DNA of 64,000 nt from Lysobacter_C viscosus (lineage in GTDB: Bacteria > Pseudomonadota > Gammaproteobacteria > Xanthomonadales > Xanthomonadaceae), in assembly GCF_046600715.1 (NCBI RefSeq), contig NZ_JBJMAV010000001.1:682001-746000 (forward strand), read 5' to 3'. Below, in pieces: positions 42,893 through 52,325 of the stretch. The translations under genes and the position numbers were made by a program. Position 1 is the stretch's first letter, and every line of letters starts with the position of its first letter. Under the pieces are notes generated by a model that was given only the letters and a program-made list of their open reading frames with translations, made no database searches and was not told the origin of the DNA.

Positions 42893-44563
42893 TCACCGGG
42901 TGGCGCGAGCATCTCCATCGGCGGCGACATCCAGTCGATACGCGATCTCCGCACGCTGCTCGCCCTGCCAGCGGTCGAACGCCCTGACCTCGACACGGTG
43001 CGGACCAGCGGGCAGATCGGTCGGCAATGCGCCCCGCCACAGGTGGCTGGATGGCCTGGCCTCGGGTGAGCGGTCGAAGCCGCGCAGTGCCGGACTGGCA
43101 TCGTCGCGCACGTTCTCGGCCAGCAGCAGCGGGTCGGGTTGCTGGACGCGGCGCATCGGCTGCCATGGGCCACCGTCGACGCGGTACTCGACCCGGCTGT
43201 CCGCCTCGCCCATGTACACATTGGCGTACACGCCCCACGCCGGGTAGGCGCCCTGGCGCAGCACGCGCGGGGCGTGCAGGTGCATGGCCTGCGTACGCGC
43301 CGGGTTACCCGGCTTCAGCCGCGCCGGGTGCCACGAAAGGCCGTAGCCGCCGCCGGGCGCGACCCGGAGGCGGGCGAAGCCGTTGGGCGTGCCGTCGGCC
43401 ATGGTCGCATCGGGAATGCCGGTGGGGTCGGGCGCGCCGGACCAGAACGCGCCGCAACTGGCGCCGACGTTGTATTCGTGCAGCGGCGTCGCACCCGGCC
43501 AACCTGCCTCCGCGCCATGCCTGACGTGCTGCTGCACGTGGCTGTGCGCACTCAGCACCAGCACGTTGGGGAACTTGGCCAGTCGCTGGAACAGGCGCGT
43601 ACGGTCCGCGGCGCGGAAGGTCTCGCGACCGCCGGTATCGAACAGCGGAATATGCACGGCCAGCACCAGCAGGCGGTCGCGCGCGACCGTGGGCAGGTAG
43701 GCATCGAGGAAGGCGAACTGGTCGTCGCGCAGGCCCCCGATGTACGCCGGCCGGCCTGCGGGCAGGTGGATGACGTCGTCCAGCACGATGAACGTCGCCT
43801 CGGGCTCCTCCCAGGCGAACGCATCGGGGCCGAAATAGTGGCGGAAGGTCGCCAGCGAATCGGCGTCGCTCGCGGCGGCCAGGTCCAGGTCGTGGTTGCC
43901 GGCCACGTGCAGCCAGGGAACGCCCAGTCGCGTGGTCGCGGCGATCATGCCGGGATACAGCGAGAGCGTGTCATCGACGATGTCGCCCAGGCTCAGGCCG
44001 AGGTCGCCCGCCAGCCCGTCGAAATACAACGCGCCGAAGCCGTGCCCCGAATCGATCGCCGCGTCCTGCATCAACGGTTCGATGATGTCGCGCTCGAAAT
44101 AGCCGACGTCGGCGCCGGACTTGACCTGCGGATCGCCGAACACCAGCACCTGCAACCCCTCGCGGCGGCTGGGCGACGGCACGAAGGGCGCCAGCGCGAA
44201 CGGGCGGCACGGGGGCGCGACGTTGTCGCCCGTCGCGCCCACCAGGCCGTCACCCGCACCGCGCCAGTGGTCCGGCAGGCCGTTCCCGCGCGCCCGCAGC
44301 ACGTGGGTGGCCGGCTTGACCACGAACAGCGGGCGCTCCGCCGACGCCGACATCCGGTAGCGACCATCCGCAGCGGTGAGCTCGACCGTCCTGCCATCGG
44401 AGACGACGACACCCTGCAACCCCGGCTCGGCCCCATCCTGGCGGCCGTTGCCGTTGCGGTCCTCGAACACCATGCCGCCGGCGCAGGCTGCCCCTCCCGC
44501 CGGTGCCGCGTGCGCGGTGAAGGCCAGGGAAAGGACGGCGATGATCAACGTCAACGAGCGCAT
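42893..44563 (-). CDS. Secreted calcineurin-like metallophosphoesterase
   Basis: The 556-residue protein has a signal peptide (MRSLTLIIAVLSLAFTAHAA), then a Ca-binding-like/SdrD-type segment VFEDRNGNGRQDGAEPGLQG and a small beta domain, then a calcineurin-type phosphoesterase: QVLVFGDPQV (D-x-Q in place of D-x-H), LSLGDIVDD (GDxxxD), VAGNHDLDL (GNHD), AVHIPLFD and SAHSHVQ (GHxH variant). The C-terminal 170 residues are a beta-rich domain. Start at the ATG with the signal peptide. Expected in the periplasm or outside the cell. Phosphodiester substrate unknown. Confidence 0.83.
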   Translation of the reverse strand: MRSLTLIIAVLSLAFTAHAAPAGGAACAGGMVFEDRNGNGRQDGAEPGLQGVVVSDGRTVELTAADGRYRMSASAERPLFVVKPATHVLRARGNGLPDHWRGAGDGLVGATGDNVAPPCRPFALAPFVPSPSRREGLQVLVFGDPQVKSGADVGYFERDIIEPLMQDAAIDSGHGFGALYFDGLAGDLGLSLGDIVDDTLSLYPGMIAATTRLGVPWLHVAGNHDLDLAAASDADSLATFRHYFGPDAFAWEEPEATFIVLDDVIHLPAGRPAYIGGLRDDQFAFLDAYLPTVARDRLLVLAVHIPLFDTGGRETFRAADRTRLFQRLAKFPNVLVLSAHSHVQQHVRHGAEAGWPGATPLHEYNVGASCGAFWSGAPDPTGIPDATMADGTPNGFARLRVAPGGGYGLSWHPARLKPGNPARTQAMHLHAPRVLRQGAYPAWGVYANVYMGEADSRVEYRVDGGPWQPMRRVQQPDPLLLAENVRDDASPALRGFDRSPEARPSSHLWRGALPTDLPAGPHRVEVRAFDRWQGEQRAEIAYRLDVAADGDARATR

Positions 44564-44657
44564 GGTGCCTCCGCAATGCCGGGGATTATGCGGCCCACGC
44601 GGGACCATCGATGGAAGACGAGTCGGCCCGGGGTTCCTGCCAGCGCTTCGCGCGTGC

Positions 44658-45320
44658 TCAGGGACGGTGCCGCCGCTCCAGCTCGTCGCGTACGTCGTCC
44701 AGCGACAGGCCGCGTGCGCGCAACGTCACCAGCAGGTGGAACAGGAGGTCGGCCGCCTCGCCGACCAGCGCGGCGTCGTCCTGCGCCACCGCAGCCAGCG
44801 CCGTTTCAACGCCCTCCTCGCCCACCTTCTGGGCGCAGCGGCGGATGCCGCCCTCGAACAGCGAGGTGGTGTAGCTGCCCGCCGGCCGCTCACGCTCGCG
44901 GCGCTCGACCAGTGCGTCCAGCGCGCCGAGGAAGTCCGAACGCGCATCGGGGAAACAGCTCGGGCGTTGCAGGTGGCAAGTGGGTCCATGCGCAATCGCA
45001 CGCACCAACAGGGTGTCGCGATCGCAATCGGTCTCGATCCCGACCAGCTCCAGCACGTGGCCGGAGGTTTCGCCCTTGGTCCACAACCGACCCTTGCTGC
45101 GGCTGAAGAAGGTGACGCGACCCTCGCGAACGGTCGCGGCCAGCGCGGCGCGGTCCATGTAGCCGAGCATCAGCACCCGCAGGCTGTGCGCGTCCTGGAC
45201 CACCACGGGCAGCAGGCCGCCCTGCTTGTCCCAGGCGAGGGAATCGGCATCCAGCGCTGCGGGCGCGTTGATCATGGCGGCGTCGCCCGCGGCGACATCG
45301 GCCCTGGTGTCAGTTGACAT
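44658..45320 (-). CDS. hisIE: Bifunctional phosphoribosyl-AMP cyclohydrolase / phosphoribosyl-ATP pyrophosphatase
   Basis: Fusion enzyme of 220 residues for steps 2 and 3 of histidine synthesis. The HisI half (about 20-125) has VLMLGYMDRAAL, GETSGHVLELVGIETDCDRD and AIAHGPTCHLQRPSCF with zinc Cys; the HisE half (about 128-215) has GGIRRCAQKVGEEGVETALA and EAADLLFHLLVTL. It is the last gene of the operon and overlaps hisF by 11 bases. Confidence 0.94.
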   Translation of the reverse strand: MSTDTRADVAAGDAAMINAPAALDADSLAWDKQGGLLPVVVQDAHSLRVLMLGYMDRAALAATVREGRVTFFSRSKGRLWTKGETSGHVLELVGIETDCDRDTLLVRAIAHGPTCHLQRPSCFPDARSDFLGALDALVERRERERPAGSYTTSLFEGGIRRCAQKVGEEGVETALAAVAQDDAALVGEAADLLFHLLVTLRARGLSLDDVRDELERRHRP

Positions 45321-46086
45321 CGCGAACCTCCACCCCTGCAGCCTGCAATTCGCGTTTCAGCGCGGGGATCCGGATCGCACCGGAATGGAACACGCTGGCC
45401 GCCAGCGCGGCATCGCAGTCGGCGATACGGAACGCATCGACGAAATGGGCCGGCGACCCCGCGCCGCCCGACGCCACCAGCGGTACCGCACAGACCTCGC
45501 GTACCGCGGCGAGCTGCTCCAGGTCGAAGCCCTTGCGCACCCCATCGCTGCCCATGCAGTTGAGCACCACCTCGCCGGCACCGCGCCGCTGCACCTCCGC
45601 CACCCAGTCCAGCGTGCGCCGCGGCAGGGCCTGCGTGCGCGACGGATCGCCGGTGTACTGGCGCACACGCCACTGGCCATCGTCGTCGCGCAGGCTGTCG
45701 ACCCCGGCCACGACGCACTGCACGCCGAACGCCGCGGCGAGCTCGTCGATGAGGCCCGGGCGCTCCAGCGCCGGGCTGTTGACCGACACCTTGTCCGCGC
45801 CGGCGTGCAGCACCTCGCGTGCGTCGTGGACGCTGCGGATGCCGCCGGCCACGCAGAACGGGATGTCGAGCACGCGGGCGACGCGTTCGACCCAGTCGCG
45901 GTCCACGCGCCGGCCCTCCGGGCTGGCACCGATGTCGTAGAACACCAGCTCGTCGGCCCCTTCGTCGCGGTAGCGCAGGGCTAGCTCGACGATGTCGCCC
46001 ATGTCCACGTGGTCGCGGAACCGCACGCCCTTGACCACGCGTCCGTCCTTCACGTCCAGGCAGGGGATGATGCGCCGGCTCAGCAT
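45310..46086 (-). CDS. hisF: Imidazole glycerol phosphate synthase, cyclase subunit
   Basis: A (beta/alpha)8 barrel of 258 residues beginning MLSRRIIPCLDVKDGRVVKG, with catalytic Asp in CLDVKDG and Asp in VVAGVDSL, phosphate loops VAGGIRSVHD and VASGGAGSPAHF, and NCMGSDGVRKGFD. It receives ammonia from HisH and releases IGP and AICAR. The start overlaps the hisA 3' end by seven bases. Confidence 0.95.
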   Translation of the reverse strand: MLSRRIIPCLDVKDGRVVKGVRFRDHVDMGDIVELALRYRDEGADELVFYDIGASPEGRRVDRDWVERVARVLDIPFCVAGGIRSVHDAREVLHAGADKVSVNSPALERPGLIDELAAAFGVQCVVAGVDSLRDDDGQWRVRQYTGDPSRTQALPRRTLDWVAEVQRRGAGEVVLNCMGSDGVRKGFDLEQLAAVREVCAVPLVASGGAGSPAHFVDAFRIADCDAALAASVFHSGAIRIPALKRELQAAGVEVRDVN

Positions 46087-46865
46087 GACGATGGGTCCAC
46101 CACGGGCGACGCACGCTCCACCGCCAGCGCATCGGCCAGGTCGAACCGGCCATCCAGCAGCGCCTTGCCCAGCACCGCCCCGCCGCAACCGGCCTCGCGT
46201 GCGGCACTGACGTCGGCCACGTCGCGCACGCCGCCACTGGCCTGCACCAGCACCCCGGGGGCCTGCTCGACCAGCGTTCGATACAGCGCCAGGTTGGGGC
46301 CTGCCAGCATCCCGTCGCGGTCGATGTCGGTGCACAGCAGGTGCCGCAGCCCGGCATCGGTGTAGGCCTTGAGCAGGGTCTCCAGTTCCAGGCCACTGCC
46401 CTGCGTCCAGCCGGCAACCGGCAGGCGCCAGCGGCCGTCAGCGCCCAGGCGCGCATCCAGCGCAACGGTAATTCTCTCCACCCCGAACCGCGACAGCCAG
46501 CCGATCACCCGGGACGGCTCGCGTACCGCCACCGAGCCCACCACCACGCGCGCGGCGCCCGCCTCCAGCAGGGCCTCGACCGCGGCTTCGTCGCGCACGC
46601 CGCCGCCGGTCTGGACGCGCAGCCCGGTCGACCCGGAAATGTCACGCAGCAACGCGGCCAGCGTATAGCCGCCGTCGCGTGCCGCATCCAGGTCCACCAG
46701 GTGAAGCCAGGACGCCCCTGCTGCTGCGTAACGGCGGGCCACCTCCAGCGGTGCGTCCGGGTAGCGCGTTTCCTGGGCGTAGTCACCCTGGCGCAGGCGC
46801 ACCACGCGCCCTTCTCGAACGTCGATGGCGGGATAGACGGTGAACTGCTGTTGCATCTGGCTCAT
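46080..46865 (-). CDS. hisA: ProFAR isomerase (HisA)
   Basis: The 261-residue barrel isomerase shows VYPAIDVREGRVVRLRQGDY (catalytic Asp), VQTGGGVRDEAAVEALLEAG, TVALDAR, LLCTDIDRDGMLAGPNLALY (second Asp) and VQASGGVRDVADV. ATG at 46865 is four bases inside hisH. Confidence 0.94.
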   Translation of the reverse strand: MSQMQQQFTVYPAIDVREGRVVRLRQGDYAQETRYPDAPLEVARRYAAAGASWLHLVDLDAARDGGYTLAALLRDISGSTGLRVQTGGGVRDEAAVEALLEAGAARVVVGSVAVREPSRVIGWLSRFGVERITVALDARLGADGRWRLPVAGWTQGSGLELETLLKAYTDAGLRHLLCTDIDRDGMLAGPNLALYRTLVEQAPGVLVQASGGVRDVADVSAAREAGCGGAVLGKALLDGRFDLADALAVERASPVVDPSSC

Positions 46866-47458
46866 GCCGGCACCTCGAGGAAATTGCGCAGCAGCTTCGC
46901 GCCGATATCGCCCGAACGCTCGGGATGGAATTGCGCCCCCCAGCAGCGACCGCTGCGGACCACGGCCGAGAACGGGGCGCCATGCGTGCTTGCGGCTACC
47001 GTCCATTCGCCGACCGGTGCGGCGTAGCCGTGGACGAAGTACGCCTGTGCGCCGTCGGCGATTCCCGAAAGGATCGGGTCACCGCCGGCGTGGCGCAGCC
47101 GGTTCCAGCCCATGTGCGGCACGCGAATGCCGGGCGCCGGGGCCATCGGGGCGACGCGCGCCGGAATCCGCGCCAGGCACGCCACGTTGCCTTCGGCCGA
47201 AGACTCGAACAGCAGCTGCATGCCCAGGCAGATGCCCAGCAACGGTTGCGGCAAGGTGCGCAACAGCTCCACCAGTCCCAGCTCTTCAAGCCGCGCCATG
47301 GCCGCCGCCGCCGCACCGACGCCGGGCAGGATCACCCGGTCGGCGCTGCGGATCGCCTCGACGTCCGCGGTCAGCGGGGCGTCCACGCCGAAACGCTCCA
47401 GCGCGTAACGCACCGAGCCGATGTTGGCGCCCCCCGAATCCACCAGTACGACCTTCAT
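46862..47458 (-). CDS. hisH: Imidazole glycerol phosphate synthase, glutamine amidotransferase subunit
   Basis: The 198-residue class I amidotransferase carries the nucleophile Cys in LGICLGMQLLFE, and His-Glu in GAQFHPERSGDIG, with HMGWNRL and YFVHGYA between. It supplies ammonia to HisF. Start at MKVVLVDSGGANIGSV. Confidence 0.95.
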   Translation of the reverse strand: MKVVLVDSGGANIGSVRYALERFGVDAPLTADVEAIRSADRVILPGVGAAAAAMARLEELGLVELLRTLPQPLLGICLGMQLLFESSAEGNVACLARIPARVAPMAPAPGIRVPHMGWNRLRHAGGDPILSGIADGAQAYFVHGYAAPVGEWTVAASTHGAPFSAVVRSGRCWGAQFHPERSGDIGAKLLRNFLEVPA

Positions 47459-47468
47459 GCCGCCGGCC

Positions 47469-48551
47469 TCACAGCGCGCCCTTGGTACTGGGCAGGTCGA
47501 ACCCCTCGCGCCGGATCGCCTGGCGCAAGGCCCGTGCAACCGCCTTGAAACAGGCCTCGACCTGGTGGTGGTCGTTCTCGCCCTGCACTTTCAGGTTGAG
47601 GTTGAGGCCTGCCGTCTCGCACAGGGACCGGAAGAAGTGCGGCACCAGTTCCGTCGCCAGCTGGCCGACCGATTCGCGCGCGAAGCGCCCTTCGAACACG
47701 AAGTACGGGCGCCCCGAGAAGTCCAGCGCGGCCGAGGCCAGGGCTTCATCCATCGGCAGGGTGAAGCCGTAGCGGCCTATCCCGCGTTTGTCGCCCAGCG
47801 CCTCGCGCAGCGCCTGGCCCAGCGCCAGCGCGCTGTCTTCGACCGTGTGGTGCTCGTCGATGTGCAGATCGCCCTCGCATTTCAGCTCCAGCGCGAAGCC
47901 ACCGTGCTTGCCCAGCTGTTCGATCATGTGGTCGAGGAAGCCGAGGCCGGTGTCGACGCGGGGCTCGCCGGCCCGGTCCAGGTCGACACTCACTTCGATC
48001 TCGGTCTCGCGCGTACGCCTCACGACCCGCGCCATGCGCGGGGCGTCGACGAGAGCATGGGCGATGCCCGGCCAGTCCCAGTCGCCACCGAACTGCGCGG
48101 TGCGCAGCTGGAACGGCCGGATGCCGAGGTTGCGGGCGAAGGCGTTGTCGGTTTCGCGATCGCCAACCATCGCCGAGCGCGACCAGTCGATGCTCCGGTC
48201 CTGCACGTAGGGCAACGCCAGGCCGATGCCGGGCTTGCGCGTGGGCGCGTTGTCCGCCGGCAGGCTGGTATCGATCAGCACCTCCTCGAACGCCACGCCC
48301 TGGCTTTCCAGCACCTGCATCATCAGCCCATGCGGCCCATCGAAACGCTCGCGTGGGAACGCCGCGGTGCCCAGGCCGTCCTGGTTGGTCACCATGACCA
48401 GGCGGTAGCCTGCATCGCGCAGGCGCAGCAGCGCGGGGATCACGCCGGGCACGAACCGGAGCTTCTCGTAGGCATCGATCTGGAAGTCGTCGGGCTCCTC
48501 GATCAGGGTGCCGTCGCGGTCGACGAACAGGACCGGCCGCAGGGCGCTCAT
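47469..48551 (-). CDS. hisB: Bifunctional histidinol-phosphatase / imidazoleglycerol-phosphate dehydratase
   Basis: The 360-residue fusion, typical of gammaproteobacteria, has an N-terminal HAD phosphatase (LFVDRDGTLIEEP; MVTNQDGLGT; AMVGDRETDNAFA) to about residue 165 and a C-terminal dehydratase with its manganese His motifs (LGFLDHMIEQLGKHGGF; DEHHTVEDSALALGQAL; ENDHHQVEACFKA). It overlaps hisC by four bases. Confidence 0.95.
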   Translation of the reverse strand: MSALRPVLFVDRDGTLIEEPDDFQIDAYEKLRFVPGVIPALLRLRDAGYRLVMVTNQDGLGTAAFPRERFDGPHGLMMQVLESQGVAFEEVLIDTSLPADNAPTRKPGIGLALPYVQDRSIDWSRSAMVGDRETDNAFARNLGIRPFQLRTAQFGGDWDWPGIAHALVDAPRMARVVRRTRETEIEVSVDLDRAGEPRVDTGLGFLDHMIEQLGKHGGFALELKCEGDLHIDEHHTVEDSALALGQALREALGDKRGIGRYGFTLPMDEALASAALDFSGRPYFVFEGRFARESVGQLATELVPHFFRSLCETAGLNLNLKVQGENDHHQVEACFKAVARALRQAIRREGFDLPSTKGAL

Positions 48552-49651
48552 GCCGCCACCGCCCGGGCCGACAGCGCCTGCAGGACGCGGGCGTTCTGTT
48601 CCGGCGTACCGATGCTGATGCGCAGTGCATCGTCCAGGCCGGGCACCGCGCGCATGTCGCGAACCACCAGCCCGGCTCCAAGCAGCGCCTGGAATGACGC
48701 CTGTGCGTCAACGAAGCGGCACAACAGGAAATTCGCGTCCGAGCGGTACACGCACCGCACCGCGGTCGTGCCCTGCAGCGCCCCGCGCAGGCGCTCGCGC
48801 TCGGTACGAACGCTGTCGATGCGCGCCCGGGTCACGGCGAGCGCGCCCGGTTGCAGCGCACGCAGGGCAAGTTCGACGCTGGGCGTCGGCAGCGGGTACG
48901 GCGCCTGGCAGCGTTGCAGGACCTCGATGAGCGCGGGCGCGGCGAGCACGGCACCGATCCGCGCGGCGGCCAGCGCGTGGGCCTTTGACAGGGTGTGCAG
49001 CACCGCGATGTTGGCGTGGCTGCCGAGCAGCGTCGCCGCAGAACGACCCCTGGCGAATTCGCCGTAGGCCTCGTCCACCACCACCAGCGCCCGCCCGGCC
49101 AGCCGCCCGGCCAGCCATTCGATGCGCTCCAGCGCCAGCGCCTGGCCGGTCGGGTTGCCGGGCGAGCAGAGGAACACCAGCCGCGCGCCCGCAGCCTCCA
49201 CCTGCGCGGCCACTGCATCGAAATCGCAGGCATAGCCTTCGTCCGGCCCGCCGTCCTGCAGGGGGATGTCGATGACGCGGGCGCCCTGCAGGCGCGCCGA
49301 CACCGCGTACATGCCGAAGGTGGGCGTGGTGATGGCGATGGCGCCGTCACCAGGGGGGCACAGCGCACGCACCAGCAGGTCGATCGCCTCGTCGCTGCCG
49401 CGACCGGCAAGCAGCTGCCCGGGCGCGACGCCATAGAGTCCGGCAAGCGCCTGGCGCAAGGCGGCCGGCTGCGGATCCGGGTAGCGCCGCACGCCGCCCG
49501 CCGCATCGGTCCCGTCGTCGGCCGGGTTGGCCCACGGCGACTCGTTCGCGTTCAGCCAGACCTCGCCCTGCAGTGCCTCGCGGCGTGCCGAGCGATAGCC
49601 GGCGAACCCGCGCAGGTCCTCGCGGACCAGTCCCATCACCGCGTCGTTCAT
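48548..49651 (-). CDS. hisC: Histidinol-phosphate aminotransferase
   Basis: The 367-residue fold-type I PLP enzyme has LNANESPWANP, RYPDPQPAAL, GRGSDEAIDLL, FLCSPGNPTG, VVDEAYGEFA and the PLP Lys in LHTLSKAHALAAARIG, all at family spacing. ATG at 49651 overlaps the end of hisD by four bases. Confidence 0.95.
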   Translation of the reverse strand: MNDAVMGLVREDLRGFAGYRSARREALQGEVWLNANESPWANPADDGTDAAGGVRRYPDPQPAALRQALAGLYGVAPGQLLAGRGSDEAIDLLVRALCPPGDGAIAITTPTFGMYAVSARLQGARVIDIPLQDGGPDEGYACDFDAVAAQVEAAGARLVFLCSPGNPTGQALALERIEWLAGRLAGRALVVVDEAYGEFARGRSAATLLGSHANIAVLHTLSKAHALAAARIGAVLAAPALIEVLQRCQAPYPLPTPSVELALRALQPGALAVTRARIDSVRTERERLRGALQGTTAVRCVYRSDANFLLCRFVDAQASFQALLGAGLVVRDMRAVPGLDDALRISIGTPEQNARVLQALSARAVAA

Positions 49652-51042
49652 GCCCGTGCCCCGGCTGCCTGCACGCGCAGCGCGACCGCCTGCCCGTGCG
49701 CCCCGAGCCCTTCCGCCTCGGCCAGGACCATCGCGCACGGCCCGATCGCGCTGACACCTGCACGGCTGGCTTCCTGCACGGTGATCGCCAGCTGGAAACT
49801 GGCGACGCTGACGCCGCTGCAGAAGCGCGCCGCACCGGCCGTGGGAAGCACGTGGTTGGTACCGCTGCAGTAGTCGCCCAGCGCTTCGGGCGACCAGTCA
49901 CCCAGGAACACCGAGCCGGCCGCCTGCACCCGCGGCAGCCAGCGGCGCGGATCACGCAGGGCGAGGATCAGGTGCTCGGGCGCATAGTGGTTGCTCAGTT
50001 CGAAGGCCTCCTCGAGCGTCGCCACCCGGACCAGCCGCGATGCCGACAGCGCACGTCGTGCGATGTCGCCACGCGCCAATGTCGCCAGCTGCGCGTCCAG
50101 GTGCACGCGCACCGCGTCGATCAGGCCGGCGTCATCGCTGACCAGCAGCACCTGCGAATCCGGGCCGTGTTCGGCCTGGGACAGCAGGTCGGCGGCGACG
50201 AAGGCCGGGTTGGCGCCGGCATCGGCGATGACCAGCACTTCGGAGGGACCGGCGGGCATGTCGATGCCCGGGCCGCCGGGCGTCGCCGCAACCTGCGCCT
50301 TTGCCTCGGTGACCCAGGCGTTGCCCGGCCCGAACAGCTTGTCGCACATCGGCACGCTGCCGGCGCCGAAGGCCATCGCCGCAATCGCCTGCGCGCCGCC
50401 GAGCTTGAACACCCGCCCCACCCCGCAGCGGCGGGCGGCATACAGCACCGCGGGATCGGCGCGCCCGTCGCGGCGCGGCGGCGTGCACATCACGCTTTCC
50501 CGGCAACCCGCCAACCGTGCCGGGATGCCCAGCATGAGCGCGGTCGACGGCAACGCGGCCGAGCCGGCGGGCACGTACAGGCCCACGCGCCGGATCGGCC
50601 GCAGGATGCGTTCGCAGGTGACGCCGGGCGCGGTGTCCACCGAGTAGCCGGTGGCCATGCCGGCGCGGTGGAAGGCCTCGATCCGGCCGGCCGCCTCGTC
50701 GATGGCCTCGCGCAGCCTGCCGTCGAGCAGTGATGCGGCCGCGTCGAACTCGGCCGGCTGCACTTCGAGCGCGTCCAGCGCCACGCCGTCCAGCTCGCGC
50801 GTCCACTCGCGCAGGGCGGCATCCCCGCCCATGCGCACCTCGCTGATGATGCGTGCGACCGCAGTGGTGGTCTCGGCCGCAACCGCCTGCGTGGGGCGGC
50901 GCAATGCGGCAACGCGCGCAGGCTCGTCCAGCGCAGCCCACTCGGTCCGGCTCGGCACGGCCGGATCCAGCCTGGCCGCATTCCTACGCGCGACATCCAC
51001 GTCGTCGGCGACGCGGCCGGCCGAGATCGACGGCGCGCTCAT
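49648..51042 (-). CDS. hisD: Histidinol dehydrogenase
   Basis: The 464-residue zinc enzyme catalyses the last two oxidations to histidine. Conserved: VGLYVPAGSAALPSTALMLG, GGAQAIAAMAFG, KLFGPGNAWVTEAK, DMPAGPSEVLVIAD, DLLSQAEHGPDSQ (zinc and base residues), SNHYAPEHL and SGTNHVLPT. ATGA overlaps at both ends couple it to hisG and hisC. Confidence 0.95.
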   Translation of the reverse strand: MSAPSISAGRVADDVDVARRNAARLDPAVPSRTEWAALDEPARVAALRRPTQAVAAETTTAVARIISEVRMGGDAALREWTRELDGVALDALEVQPAEFDAAASLLDGRLREAIDEAAGRIEAFHRAGMATGYSVDTAPGVTCERILRPIRRVGLYVPAGSAALPSTALMLGIPARLAGCRESVMCTPPRRDGRADPAVLYAARRCGVGRVFKLGGAQAIAAMAFGAGSVPMCDKLFGPGNAWVTEAKAQVAATPGGPGIDMPAGPSEVLVIADAGANPAFVAADLLSQAEHGPDSQVLLVSDDAGLIDAVRVHLDAQLATLARGDIARRALSASRLVRVATLEEAFELSNHYAPEHLILALRDPRRWLPRVQAAGSVFLGDWSPEALGDYCSGTNHVLPTAGAARFCSGVSVASFQLAITVQEASRAGVSAIGPCAMVLAEAEGLGAHGQAVALRVQAAGARA

Positions 51043-51953
51043 GCCAGCATCCCCTCTACCGGCAGGACCAGCAGGCCGCGCGCGCCTGCGCGCTTGAGAT
51101 CCTCCAGCCGCTGCCAGGTCACCGCGCCGTGGCAGAGCGCCTGCAACGCAAGGGTGTCGCAGCCATCGACCTGCATCACGGTGGGGGCCTCGGCGTCGGG
51201 CAGCAGCGGCAACAGCCCAGGCACCGCCTCGCGGGACGCCTGGAACATCAGCAGCTTGCTGTTGCGGATGCGCAGCGCGCCGTCCAGCCGGCGCAGCAGC
51301 ATGTCGGCCAGCTCGCGGCGGGCGTCGTCGAAGGCCGCGACCGGCCCGGCCAGCACGGCCTCGCTTTCCAGCAGCGTCAGCACGGGCTTGAGCTGGTTGG
51401 CCGCCAGCGTCGCGCCGCTGGACACCAGGTCGCATACCGCATCGGCCTGGCCCAGCTTGGGCGCGATCTCCACCGAGCCCGACAACTGCACCACCTGCGC
51501 GTCGATGCCCTCGCCCGCCAGCCACTGCGCCACCAGCGCCGGATAGCTGGTGGCGATGCGCGTGCCCTGCAGCTGCGCCGGCCCCTCCCACGCCCAGGCT
51601 TCGGGAACGGCCAGCGCCAGCCGGCAGCCGCCGAACCCCAGTGCACGCCATTCCCGGTAGGCCGACTCGCGCCCGCCCGCACGGCGCTCGGTGTCCTGCT
51701 CCTGCAGCACGTTGCGCCCGACCACGCCCAGGTCACAGACACCGTCGGCGATCAGGCCCGGGATGTCGTCGTCCCGGACCAGCAGCAGGTCGACGGGCAG
51801 GCTTTCGCCATAGCAGAACAGCCGGTCGCGGCTCTCGCGCCAGCTCAGGCCGCAGGAGGACAGCAACGCGCGCGCGGGGTCGGCCAAGCGGCCGGACTTC
51901 TGGATGGCGATGCGCAGGCGATCGCGCGGCGCCGGGGTGGCGATGGGGCTCAT
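51039..51953 (-). CDS. hisG: ATP phosphoribosyltransferase (long form)
   Basis: The 304-residue long-form HisG, commonly feedback-inhibited by histidine through its C-terminal domain, commits PRPP and ATP to the pathway. It shows RLRIAIQKSGRLADPARALL, PGLIADGVCDLGVVGRNVLQ, RIATSYPALVAQWL, VQLSGSVEIAPKLGQADAVC (PRPP loop region) and a regulatory domain from about 215 (EAVPGLLPLLPDAEAPTVMQ). It lies 10 bases after the regulator gene. Confidence 0.94.
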   Translation of the reverse strand: MSPIATPAPRDRLRIAIQKSGRLADPARALLSSCGLSWRESRDRLFCYGESLPVDLLLVRDDDIPGLIADGVCDLGVVGRNVLQEQDTERRAGGRESAYREWRALGFGGCRLALAVPEAWAWEGPAQLQGTRIATSYPALVAQWLAGEGIDAQVVQLSGSVEIAPKLGQADAVCDLVSSGATLAANQLKPVLTLLESEAVLAGPVAAFDDARRELADMLLRRLDGALRIRNSKLLMFQASREAVPGLLPLLPDAEAPTVMQVDGCDTLALQALCHGAVTWQRLEDLKRAGARGLLVLPVEGMLA

Positions 51954-51963
51954 GGTCGGGATC

Positions 51964-52287
51964 TCAACGTGTGCGGGAGGCGCGGCGCTGCAGGGCCGCC
52001 GCGTAACCGCCGGCGCCACGGTCGAGCGTGCGCGCGACCCGGCCGATGGTGGTGACGCTGACCGCGGTGCGGTCGTGGATTTCGCGATACGGAACACCCT
52101 GCGCGATCAGCGGTACCACCCGCCAGCGATCGGTCATCGCTTCGAGCTCGGCGGGGGTGCACAGGTCCTCCAGGAACGCCCGGACCTGCGCGGGGTTGCG
52201 CAGACGCGAGAACGCCGACGCCAGTGCGTCGATCGCATCGCCTTCGGTGTTTTCGCCCGTTTCGGGGTTGAGTGCTCGGCGCTTCAT
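51964..52287 (-). CDS. TrpR-like YerC/YecD-family regulator, presumed his repressor
   Basis: The 107-residue protein matches the TrpR-related YerC/YecD family: LRNPAQVRAFLEDLCTPAEL, EAMTDRWRVVPLIAQGVPYR, and the helix-turn-helix EIHDRTAVSVTTIGRVARTL. In Xanthomonadales this protein type heads the histidine operon, and it is predicted to repress it in response to histidine. Here it is the first gene, 10 bases before hisG, with a perfect palindrome 27 bases upstream of its start. Autoregulation is inferred from this layout. Confidence 0.85.
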   Translation of the reverse strand: MKRRALNPETGENTEGDAIDALASAFSRLRNPAQVRAFLEDLCTPAELEAMTDRWRVVPLIAQGVPYREIHDRTAVSVTTIGRVARTLDRGAGGYAAALQRRASRTR

Positions 52288-52313
52288 GTTGTTCCAATGT
52301 ATTAACGCGCTGG

Positions 52314-52325
52314 CACATTAATGTG
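52314..52325. promoter_or_regulatory. Candidate operator upstream of the his operon
   Basis: CACATTAATGTG is a perfect 12-bp palindrome in an AT-rich pocket 27-38 bases before the regulator ATG, with a spaced AATGT...ACATT pair overlapping it (52306-52319). Its position over the expected promoter suits a repressor site. Confidence 0.55.
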
